The notes below the pieces were generated by a model, which was given only the letters and a program-made list of their open reading frames with translations, searched no databases and was not told the DNA's origin. Source: an uncultured Faecalibacterium sp. (lineage in GTDB: Bacteria; Bacillota; Clostridia; Oscillospirales; Ruminococcaceae). From it: a stretch of DNA of 20,242 bases. The DNA is taken from contig CAKTCY010000041.1 in NCBI GenBank assembly GCA_934540955.1, positions 1 through 20,242 on the forward strand, written 5' to 3'. Position 1 is the first letter of the stretch. Every line of letters starts with the position of its first letter. The translations under genes and the position numbers were made by a program. Below are positions 14,881-20,242 of the stretch, in pieces.

Positions 14881-14909
14881 TTGCAATCCGGCGGGGTTTA
14901 TGGTACAAT
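14881..14909 (+). promoter_or_regulatory. Promoter of the SRP RNA
   Basis: TTGCAA (14881-14886), 17-base spacer, TACAAT (14904-14909). Transcription would begin near 14916. Confidence 0.7.
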
Positions 14910-14934
14910 ATCCTAGCATCCACAAGGATGTGTC

Positions 14935-15113
14935 GGACAGCGCCTGCTGCGTGGTTCGGCATACGGATGCGGGTCCTGTACGATGGGCTCGCTGTGAACC
15001 AGGTCAGGTGGGGAACCAAGCAGCCTTAAGCAGTGCGTTCGTGCGTTTCAGTAAGCCTGCATCCGTATGCCGAGTTACGCAAGGCGGGGACAAAACCCCG
15101 TCGAGCGCTGTCC
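14935..15113 (+). ncRNA. ffs: Signal recognition particle RNA
   Basis: The conserved SRP helix 8 core is present: CCAGGTCAGG (14999-15008), a GGAA tetraloop, and AAGCAGCC (15018-15025), which bind protein Ffh. The long hairpin is closed by TCGGCATACGGATGC (14956-14970) pairing with 15059-15073. Further out, GGACAGCGC (14935-14943) pairs with GCGCTGTCC (15105-15113), and a U-rich tail follows. The RNA targets membrane and secreted proteins co-translationally. The usual CC/GG pair flanking the tetraloop is swapped to GG/CC, keeping pairing. Mature ends are not certain: the core hairpin of about 120 bases may be the final product. The gene sits directly before dnaX, as in Bacillus. Confidence 0.93.
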
Positions 15114-15123
15114 TTTTATTTTT
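15105..15123 (+). terminator. U-tract terminator of the SRP RNA transcript
   Basis: The 3' strand of the outer helix (15105-15113) is followed by TTTTATTTTT. A smaller hairpin GGGG-ACAAAA-CCCC lies just before (15086-15099). Read-through into dnaX remains possible. Confidence 0.55.
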
Positions 15124-15155
15124 GCCGCAAAGGCCGGGAAAGGGGAGAGATCGCC

Positions 15156-17036
15156 GTGTATCGTGCACTTTACCGCAAATGGAGACCCCAGCGGTTTGAG
15201 GATGTGGTGGGGCAGCGTGCCATCGTGACCGCCCTGAAAAACCAGATCACCGCAGGGCGCGTAGGCCATGCGTATTTGTTTACCGGCGTGCGCGGCACCG
15301 GCAAGACCACCTGTGCCAAAATTTTTGCCAAGGCGGTCAACTGCCTGCACCCAGAGGGTGGCGACCCCTGCGGGCAATGCGAGATCTGCAAGGGCATCGA
15401 CAACGGCAGCCTGCTGGACGTGGTGGAGATGGACGCAGCCTCCAACAACGGCGTGGACGATATCCGCGACCTGCGGGACGAGACCGCCTACACCCCCAGT
15501 GCTTGTCAGTATAAGGTGTATATCATCGATGAGGTGCACATGCTGTCCACAGCGGCCTTCAATGCGCTGCTGAAAACGCTGGAGGAACCCCCTGCACACG
15601 TCATCTTCATTCTGGCGACCACTGAGATCCAGAAAGTGCCCGCCACCATCCTCTCTCGCTGCCAGCGGTACGATTTTACCCGCATCGGGCCGGAGGATAT
15701 CGCACGGCGGGTGGAATATATCGCCGGGGAGGAAAAGCTGGAGCTGACCTCCGACGGCGCGGAGTTGATCGCCCGTCTGGCCGATGGTGCGCTGCGCGAT
15801 GCGCTGTCCATTCTGGACACCTGCGCCGGTGTCACCGCAAAGATCGACGCGGACGTGGTGCGCCGCATGGCGGGCGTGACCGACCGCAGCTACCTGTTCC
15901 ACATCTCGGACGCGCTGGAAGCACAGGACGCCGCCGCCGCGCTGGCACAGCTGGCACAGCTGCGGCAGCAGTCGGTGGACGTGAAGCGCCTGACCGAGGA
16001 ACTGATCGCCCATTACCGTGCCCTGATGCTGGCGGCACTGCCCGGCGGGCAGGCGCTGCTGTCCGGTGTTTCGCCGGAGGAAGAGGCGCTGTACCTGCAA
16101 AAAGGCCCGGAGATGGGCCAGCGGGAGGCCATCCGCGCCATCCGCACGTTGGGCACGGCGCTGGAGCACATGACCCGCGGCAGCGACCAGCGCATCGAGT
16201 TGGAACTGGCACTGTTCAGCCTGTCCGAGCCGCCCCAGCAGATGCAGGCGGTAACGGTACAGGCAGCCCCCGCCCGCACGGCACAGCCGGAAGCGCCCCG
16301 CCCCTTTGCGGCAGCGGTGCAGCCCTTTGCCAGCGCCCCGGTGCAGGCAGCCCCGGCAGCTGCTGCACCCCAGACCCCGGCAGCAGTGGTAGAGCCTGCC
16401 CCTGCCGTGCAGCAGACGCCTTTGCAGCCTGCCGCACCGGAAGCGCCGCCCGCCCCTGCGGACGAGCTGCCGCCCATGCCGGAGAAACCGCCGGTACAGC
16501 AGAGCGATGCCGCCCTGCCGTGGGACGAGCCTGCCCCGCAGGCACCGCCGCCGGAGGAGCCGGTCAGTCAGCCGGAGCAGTCCGCCCCTGCAGAGCCTGC
16601 ACAGCCGGTCCCCGCAGCAGAGGAGCCGCCTGCCCCGGTGCAGGAGCACCCCGCCGACCCGGTGCTGACCAAGCCACGCAGCGTGGCGCAGCAGGGCACG
16701 AACCCCTTCCCGTACTGGGGACAGATCGTGCAGAAGCTGGAGGGCATCGACCCCATGCTGTATATGTATCTGCGCAAGTCCAAGGCTTACTTTGACGGCA
16801 CCCGCGTGCTGATCGATGGAGGCAAGACTTTCCGGGACTTTATCCGGGTGAACAAGGACAGCCAGAAGCTGATAAAAAAGCTGATCGCCGAGGTATCCGG
16901 CGTGCCGGTGCCCATCGGCCCCTACGAGCCCAAAACAGCCGGAAAGACCGCCTCCAACGCGGAGCAGTCCCTTCTGGCGTTGGAAAAGCTGGGGCTAGAG
17001 GTCAGCATTGAGGATACCGCCCGCAAAAAGCGATAA
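15156..17036 (+). CDS. dnaX: DNA polymerase III subunit gamma/tau
   Basis: A 626-residue clamp-loader ATPase of the replisome. Order: MYRALYRKWRPQ start, Walker A GVRGTGKT (44-51), zinc module Cys63/72/75/78, DEVH (125-128), sensor/arginine-finger SRC (157-159). A Pro/Ala/Gln/Glu-rich flexible linker follows (about 380-535), then a C-terminal tau-like domain starting PYWGQIVQKLEGIDPMLY. The start is GTG at 15156, with GGGGAG eight bases upstream and the family-typical YRALYRKWRP right after it. ybaB and recR follow, the standard Firmicutes order. An A-AAA-AAG slippery heptamer in frame (16874-16880) is discussed separately; it lies too near the end to make a classical gamma. Confidence 0.97.
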   Translation: MYRALYRKWRPQRFEDVVGQRAIVTALKNQITAGRVGHAYLFTGVRGTGKTTCAKIFAKAVNCLHPEGGDPCGQCEICKGIDNGSLLDVVEMDAASNNGVDDIRDLRDETAYTPSACQYKVYIIDEVHMLSTAAFNALLKTLEEPPAHVIFILATTEIQKVPATILSRCQRYDFTRIGPEDIARRVEYIAGEEKLELTSDGAELIARLADGALRDALSILDTCAGVTAKIDADVVRRMAGVTDRSYLFHISDALEAQDAAAALAQLAQLRQQSVDVKRLTEELIAHYRALMLAALPGGQALLSGVSPEEEALYLQKGPEMGQREAIRAIRTLGTALEHMTRGSDQRIELELALFSLSEPPQQMQAVTVQAAPARTAQPEAPRPFAAAVQPFASAPVQAAPAAAAPQTPAAVVEPAPAVQQTPLQPAAPEAPPAPADELPPMPEKPPVQQSDAALPWDEPAPQAPPPEEPVSQPEQSAPAEPAQPVPAAEEPPAPVQEHPADPVLTKPRSVAQQGTNPFPYWGQIVQKLEGIDPMLYMYLRKSKAYFDGTRVLIDGGKTFRDFIRVNKDSQKLIKKLIAEVSGVPVPIGPYEPKTAGKTASNAEQSLLALEKLGLEVSIEDTARKKR

Positions 17037-17066
17037 AAATTGTTTATAATAAAGGAGAATACCATT

Positions 17067-17405
17067 ATGAAAGCAAGAATGCCCGCAGGCTACGGCCGCC
17101 CCGATATGAACGCCCTGATGCGTCAGGCTCAGAAGATGCAGGAGGACATGAAGAGCAAGCAGGCCGAGCTGGAAGCCGCCGAGTACACCGGCAGCGCCGC
17201 CGGTGAGATGGTGACCGTGAAGATGAACGGCAAGCACGAGGTGCTGTCCATCACCATCAAGCCCGAGGCCGTGGACCCGGATGACATCGAGATGCTGGAG
17301 GATATGGTGGCTGCTGCCATCAACGCCACCGTGAAGCAGGTGGACGAGACCGCCGAGGCCGAGATGGGCAAGCTGACCGGCGGCCTGAACATTCCGGGTC
17401 TCTGA
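17067..17405 (+). CDS. ybaB: YbaB/EbfC family nucleoid-associated protein
   Basis: A 112-residue protein, typical length. It has the family pattern of N-terminal MNALMRQAQKMQEDMKSKQ, a central beta sheet (MVTVKMNGKHEVLSITI) and the acidic DPDDIEMLEDMVAAAINAT helix. YbaB dimers bind DNA with little sequence preference and are encoded between dnaX and recR in most bacteria, as here. AAAGGAG (17051-17057) sets the start. It is 30 bases after dnaX and 19 before recR, so it is very likely co-transcribed. Confidence 0.96.
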   Translation: MKARMPAGYGRPDMNALMRQAQKMQEDMKSKQAELEAAEYTGSAAGEMVTVKMNGKHEVLSITIKPEAVDPDDIEMLEDMVAAAINATVKQVDETAEAEMGKLTGGLNIPGL

Positions 17406-17424
17406 GCCGGGAAGGGGAGATAGC

Positions 17425-18024
17425 ATGGACTACACTGCCGCACCGCTGGAAAAGCTGATCGAGGAGTTCGGCAAGTTTCAGGGCGTGGGCCGCAAGGGTG
17501 CTACCCGCATGGCCTATCAGGTGCTGAGTATGTCGGATAAGGACGCTGCGGCGCTGGCCGATGCCATCCGCGGCGCGCATACCCGGCTGCACCGGTGCCG
17601 CATCTGCCAGAACTACACGGACGCTGACCTGTGCCCGGTGTGCGCCAGCGCCAAGCGGGACACCTCGGTGATCTGCGTGGTGGAAAAGCCCCGGGACGTG
17701 CAGGCCTTTGAGCGCACCCGGGAGTATAACGGCCTGTACCATGTGCTGCACGGCCTGCTGGACCCGCTGGCCGGTGTGGGCGCAGAGCAGCTGACCGTCA
17801 AGGAGCTGCTGGCGCGGCTGAAGGACGACACGGTGAAGGAGGTCATCATGGCCATGAACCCCACCGTGGAGGGCGAGGCCACCGCCATGTATCTGGCAAA
17901 GCTCATCAAGCCGCTGGGCATCCGGGTCACCCGGCTTGCCTCTGGTCTGCCGGTGGGTGCCAGTCTGGAATACGCCGATGAGACCACCCTGTACCGGGCA
18001 CTTTCCGGCCGGGGAGAGCTGTAA
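17425..18024 (+). CDS. recR: Recombination mediator RecR
   Basis: A 199-residue protein, the usual length. Order: helix-hairpin-helix GVGRKGATRMAYQVL (21-35), zinc finger Cys58/61/70/73 (CRICQNYTDADLCPVC), TOPRIM domain starting ICVVEKPRDVQAFE, and the C-terminal TRLASGLPVGASLEYADETT. RecR, with RecO, loads RecA on SSB-coated gaps. It has its own GGGGAG site before ATG and closes the dnaX-ybaB-recR operon. Only a weak A/T-rich hairpin (18021-18040) follows, so the end of the transcript is not clear. Confidence 0.97.
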   Translation: MDYTAAPLEKLIEEFGKFQGVGRKGATRMAYQVLSMSDKDAAALADAIRGAHTRLHRCRICQNYTDADLCPVCASAKRDTSVICVVEKPRDVQAFERTREYNGLYHVLHGLLDPLAGVGAEQLTVKELLARLKDDTVKEVIMAMNPTVEGEATAMYLAKLIKPLGIRVTRLASGLPVGASLEYADETTLYRALSGRGEL

Positions 18025-18060
18025 ATCTGTAAAAATTTACAATTCTGTCAGAAACAGCCC

Positions 18061-18088
18061 TTGCATTACCCTGAAAAAATGGTATACT
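18061..18088 (+). promoter_or_regulatory. Promoter of smpB
   Basis: TTGCAT (18061-18066), 16-base spacer, TATACT (18083-18088), 38 bases before the start codon. Confidence 0.7.
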
Positions 18089-18125
18089 GAAACAACAAAC
18101 GGAACGGAGAAAGGAGGCGCGCAGC

Positions 18126-18608
18126 ATGGCACCCACAAAGGAGCGCCCGGCGACCAAGACCATCGCCACCAACCGCGAAGCGCGCCACGAGTATTTTGTT
18201 CTGGAAGCGCTGGAGACCGGTGTGGAGCTCAAGGGCACCGAGGTGAAAAGCCTGCGGGCCGGCGGGGTCAACCTGAAGGACAGCTGGGTGGATATTGAAA
18301 ACGGCGAGCTGCTGGTAAAGGGGATGCACATCAGCCCCTACGACCACGGCAACATGTTCAATCAGGACCCCATGCGCGTCCGGCGGCTTTTAGCGCACAA
18401 AAGCGAGATCCGGCGTCTGCACCAGCAGTGCAAACTGCAGGGCTATACGCTGGTGCCGCTCTCGCTTTATTTCAAGCATGGCCGCGTAAAGATGGAAGTG
18501 GGCTTGTGCAAGGGCAAAAAGCTGTACGACAAGCGTGCCGATGCCGCCCAGCGCGATGCAAAGCGCTCCATTGACCGGGCTGTGAAGTCCAACGGCAAGT
18601 ATTATTAA
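18126..18608 (+). CDS. smpB: SsrA-binding protein SmpB
   Basis: A 160-residue protein of standard size. Family blocks: ATNREARHEYFVLEALETG, VELKGTEVKSLRAGGVNLKD, the HGNMFNQDPMRVRRLLAHK region, and a basic C-terminal tail (KRADAAQRDAKRSIDRAVK) that enters the decoding centre. SmpB carries tmRNA into stalled ribosomes; ssrA follows 72 bases downstream. AAGGAGG (18111-18117) lies eight bases before ATG. Confidence 0.98.
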   Translation: MAPTKERPATKTIATNREARHEYFVLEALETGVELKGTEVKSLRAGGVNLKDSWVDIENGELLVKGMHISPYDHGNMFNQDPMRVRRLLAHKSEIRRLHQQCKLQGYTLVPLSLYFKHGRVKMEVGLCKGKKLYDKRADAAQRDAKRSIDRAVKSNGKYY

Positions 18609-18655
18609 GCATTCCAATTGCAGACTGCGGCTCACCGCAGAAAACCAAGCTTTCC

Positions 18656-18676
18656 GCACATCGCAAGATGTGCTTT
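18656..18676 (+). other. Hairpin between smpB and tmRNA
   Basis: GCACATC-GCAA-GATGTGC (18656-18673), followed by TTT, five bases before the tmRNA 5' end. It could be a weak smpB terminator or a processing signal. A second small hairpin CTGCGG/CCGCAG sits at 18625-18640. Confidence 0.5.
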
Positions 18677-18680
18677 ATAA

Positions 18681-19031
18681 GGGGGCGTAAAGGTTTCGAC
18701 GGGGGGAGCGAGGTCTGGGCAGCGGGTAGCAGTGGGGGAACTGCTCTATAACTCCTCCAAAAAAATTAACTGACAACAATAATTATCAGTTGCTCGCAGC
18801 CTGAGTGCTGCGCGTTCCGCCCACTCTTGTGTCGTGTGGGGTCGGGGCGTCCTTTAGACACAGCACCTGAACGGACCTAAGCTTTGCGGACCGGCAGGAA
18901 CTCATGAAGCTACCAAAGCGCTAGCCTGACGATCGGCGTGGCGCGGCGGGAATGTTGTAGATCGCCTGCACCCGGAGACACCTACACTGAGCTCTTTTCG
19001 GACATGGGTTCGACTCCCATCGCCTCCACCA
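18681..19031 (+). ncRNA. ssrA: Transfer-messenger RNA
   Basis: The 5' end GGGGGCGTAAAGGTTTCGAC and 3' end with T-arm GGGTTCGACTCCC and acceptor CGCCTCC-ACCA are diagnostic. The acceptor arm pairs 18681-18687 with 19021-19027, and CCA is encoded. The tag frame ends LLAA with stop TGA at 18802-18804, reading back as TDNNNYQLLAA. tmRNA rescues stalled ribosomes and tags the unfinished protein for proteolysis. No Ala (GCN) resume codon is in frame upstream of the tag; resume at CCT or CCA is the best guess. No convincing promoter is visible directly upstream, so it may come from the smpB transcript. Confidence 0.96.
18754..18804 (+). other. tmRNA tag reading frame (start uncertain)
   Basis: In frame with stop TGA 18802-18804 the codons read PPKKLTDNNNYQLLAA. 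The start is placed after TATAACT by analogy with the conserved upstream bases of other tmRNAs. The C-terminal LAA is the usual degron. Confidence 0.6.
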
Positions 19032-19114
19032 AATGTGAATCAGGCGAACCCCCCACGATCTACTTCGTGGGTGCGTTCTTCGTCCTGACCATGCCGCTCC
19101 CTGAGCGGTGAAGA

Positions 19115-19156
19115 AATAGGCACTCGGCATTGATGGCCGGGTGCCTATTCTTTTTT
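19115..19156 (+). terminator. Intrinsic terminator downstream of ssrA
   Basis: AATAGGCACTCGGC (19115-19128) pairs with GCCGGGTGCCTATT (19136-19149) with one G-T pair, followed by C and six T. It probably ends the ssrA precursor. Confidence 0.9.
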
Positions 19157-19211
19157 GCCTCGCTGACAATATAAACAACATAGTACAGTCAATAATTGTG
19201 CATTGTACACC

Positions 19212-19240
19212 TTGAAAACCATACATGCGTATGGTAATAT
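19212..19240 (+). promoter_or_regulatory. Promoter with palindromic spacer, first small gene
   Basis: TTGAAA (19212-19217), 17-base spacer, TAATAT (19235-19240). The spacer is almost entirely the palindrome CCATACATGCGTATGG (19219-19234), a likely operator. It is part of a region repeated at 19681-19742. Confidence 0.7.
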
Positions 19241-19272
19241 ATAGCCACAGTAAAGGAAAGGTGGGCAACAAA

Positions 19273-19611
19273 ATGAAAATGATTAAGGTCGAGGAACTTC
19301 ACAAGGAAGCCAACGGTAACAACTACACCAGCAACACCTACACGGTCGGTCGTTATGAGGTCTGCGTCTATGATGCCGTCTATGCCGATGGTCGTACCCG
19401 ACACTCCATCTCCGTAACCGAACCGTATGAGAGCGGCTGCTATCTCCCGAGGATCTACTACAACGAGGACGTGTTCGGCGAGAAAGCCCCGGACTTCTCC
19501 ATCCAGACCGTTTCCTATGGTGCGCTGAATTCCGAAGAGTTTCAGAAGTTCATCGCGGACCAGAACGAGGCCCTTGAGGTCGTCGCTGTTCTGAAGAAGG
19601 AACTGCTGTAA
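19273..19611 (+). CDS. Small protein of unknown function, possibly on an integrated element
   Basis: I do not recognise this 112-residue protein. It starts MKMIKVEELHKEANGNNYTS, looks soluble and mixed alpha/beta, with many Tyr, and has no signal peptide, membrane segment or Cys motif. ATG 19273 is preferred over in-frame 19225 because the latter lies inside the promoter; GGAAAGGTG lies upstream. GC content is visibly lower and codons more mixed than in the housekeeping genes. It shares promoter architecture with the next gene, so the two are likely co-regulated. Short genes of this style are frequent on conjugative elements of gut Clostridia, but that is an inference. Confidence 0.75.
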   Translation: MKMIKVEELHKEANGNNYTSNTYTVGRYEVCVYDAVYADGRTRHSISVTEPYESGCYLPRIYYNEDVFGEKAPDFSIQTVSYGALNSEEFQKFIADQNEALEVVAVLKKELL

Positions 19612-19618
19612 GAAATCG

Positions 19619-19650
19619 CCCCGCCCCTCAAAAGGTGGGGTTTATTTATT
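19619..19650 (+). terminator. Probable terminator after first small gene
   Basis: CCCCGCC (19619-19625) pairs with GGTGGGG (19634-19640), followed by TTTATTTATT. Confidence 0.65.
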
Positions 19651-19660
19651 GACAAAATAA

Positions 19661-19719
19661 CCATACGCACGCATTGTTATTTGTGCGCTTTAGCCCTTGT
19701 AAACAATGCGCGTGTATGG
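19661..19719 (+). repeat. Inverted repeat overlapping the second small-gene promoter
   Basis: CCATACGCACGCATTGTT (19661-19678) and AACAATGCGCGTGTATGG (19702-19719) are inverted copies with 16 of 18 matches, 23 bases apart. The right arm fills the spacer of the promoter. The CCATAC/GTATGG ends are the same as in the palindrome at 19219-19234. Confidence 0.8.
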
Positions 19720-19725
19720 TAATAT
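19697..19725 (+). promoter_or_regulatory. Promoter of second small gene
   Basis: TTGTAA (19697-19702), 17-base spacer, TAATAT (19720-19725). The GTATGGTAATATA core is identical to that of the promoter at 19212-19240. A TTGACA at 19649-19654 lacks a good -10 partner. Confidence 0.65.
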
Positions 19726-19758
19726 ACAAACACAATAAAGGACGGGGGTAAATCAAAA

Positions 19759-19971
19759 ATGACTGCAAAATACCTGAAGAACACTGGACGCTATCAGATC
19801 TCTCTGAATCGCAAAGAGGCCGAACTTCTCGCCTACTATGGTAGCTGCTACGACTACCTGATCCCGATGCTGAAGATGTGCGATGAGCCTGTCGCCGAGT
19901 TCAGAATCTACGTCGATAACAAGTTCACCGTCCAGCGCGATCTAGACCGTGCTGCACTGGAAAATGTTTAA
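19759..19971 (+). CDS. Small protein of unknown function
   Basis: A 70-residue protein with no family I recognise. It begins MTAKYLKNTGRYQISLNRKE and has an acidic, aromatic-rich middle (YYGSCYDYLIPML). No membrane segment or DNA-binding motif is obvious. The upstream region with TAAAGGA and GGGGG aligns base for base with that of the previous gene. The stop codon overlaps the AAGGAGG of the next gene, indicating one operon with it. Confidence 0.7.
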   Translation: MTAKYLKNTGRYQISLNRKEAELLAYYGSCYDYLIPMLKMCDEPVAEFRIYVDNKFTVQRDLDRAALENV

Positions 19972-19984
19972 GGAGGGCACCGTA

Positions 19985-20242
19985 ATGAAGAACGTTCTGG
20001 TTGATATGCTGAAGGCTCAGGGCTTCACCGCTGCACAGTCCACGGCGTTCGCTTGTGAACACACGCTGCTCTCCAAGAAGTACGAGAAGCAGGTGCAGAC
20101 CTGCTGGTACGGAGAGCAGACCTCCACGCTGGAGGCCAAGCTGTTCGTCAATCTGGAGGCCGGGGTCTGCCGGGTGTGGTTCTACTCGGACGGTCGGCGG
20201 GATGCCTACAAGGAGCGGTGGTACTCCACTCTCGGCAAGCGC
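19985..20242 (+). CDS. Protein of unknown function, N-terminal 86 codons (runs off the window)
   Basis: ATG 19985 follows a strong AAGGAGG (19970-19976) at eight bases, only 13 bases after the previous gene. The visible sequence starts MKNVLVDMLKAQGFTAAQST and continues through an EKQVQTCWYGEQTSTLEAK stretch to WFYSDGRRDAYKERWYSTLG. I do not recognise the family; it is probably soluble. It is likely co-transcribed with the 70-residue protein gene. Confidence 0.7.
   Translation, partial: MKNVLVDMLKAQGFTAAQSTAFACEHTLLSKKYEKQVQTCWYGEQTSTLEAKLFVNLEAGVCRVWFYSDGRRDAYKERWYSTLGKR

Noticed and set aside
15075..16649. Long minus-strand open frame (524 codons) opposite dnaX
   Set aside because: Its product is rich in Arg, Gly, His and Leu runs typical of an antisense frame in GC-rich DNA, and dnaX on the other strand is certain.
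18571..18605. TTGACC and TATTAT as an ssrA promoter
   Set aside because: Spacing is 23 bases, too long for sigma-A, and the -35 lies inside the smpB coding region.
18921..19271. Minus-strand open frame across the tmRNA 3' end and terminator
   Set aside because: It overlaps a certain structural RNA and its terminator, with no ribosome binding site or recognisable protein.
1..20242. CRISPR array, insertion sequence transposase, tRNA or rRNA genes
   Set aside because: No regularly spaced direct repeats, no transposase-like frame, and no tRNA or rRNA signature other than tmRNA was seen on either strand.

Overview
The window looks like chromosomal DNA of a GC-rich Clostridia member of the Oscillospiraceae/Ruminococcaceae, most like Faecalibacterium or a close relative. 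This is an inference from protein style, GC-rich codon use, Firmicutes-type ribosome binding sites, sigma-A promoters, and the gene order SRP RNA-dnaX-ybaB-recR that is also known from Bacillus. No 16S rRNA is present to confirm it.

Layout. Positions 1-540 (-) hold the start of an MscS-type channel gene. It diverges from an FMN riboswitch and intrinsic terminator that control ribU, the riboflavin ECF transporter S component (964-1563). A MATE efflux pump (1847-3265, -) converges on ribU, and an MraY-like gene (3430-4383, +) diverges from MATE. A minus-strand one-carbon folate operon covers 7036-4943: 5-formyl-THF cyclo-ligase, FchA-type cyclodeaminase/cyclohydrolase and FolD, followed by a DUF559 gene at 4824-4447. 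It diverges from glyA (7267-8520), which is followed by a corrinoid adenosyltransferase gene. A minus-strand group (13407-9177) encodes a family-4 uracil-DNA glycosylase, a PRK06851-like ATPase and a fused RecB-type nuclease/XPD-like helicase. Then come pta, SRP RNA, dnaX, ybaB, recR, smpB and tmRNA. The last 1 kb holds three small unknown genes with lower GC and a shared, palindrome-bearing promoter. They may be the edge of an element integrated next to ssrA.

How genes work together. The folate operon and glyA together make and interconvert methylene-, methenyl- and formyl-THF. FolD lacks the usual catalytic Lys and Gln needed for cyclohydrolase activity, and FchA next door probably supplies that step. 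dnaX, ybaB and recR form a replication/recombination cluster. smpB and ssrA form the trans-translation pair.

Most notable non-coding structure. A dispersed palindromic element has three units in the window (1586 onward, 1846 backward, 14836 backward). They share end sequences but carry unrelated 16-bp hairpin stems that all keep perfect pairing and a YGCG/CGCG tetraloop followed by TTTCAC. This is the signature of selection on RNA structure. A second type of palindromic repeat (4842-4969) supplies the last eight codons and the stop of folD.
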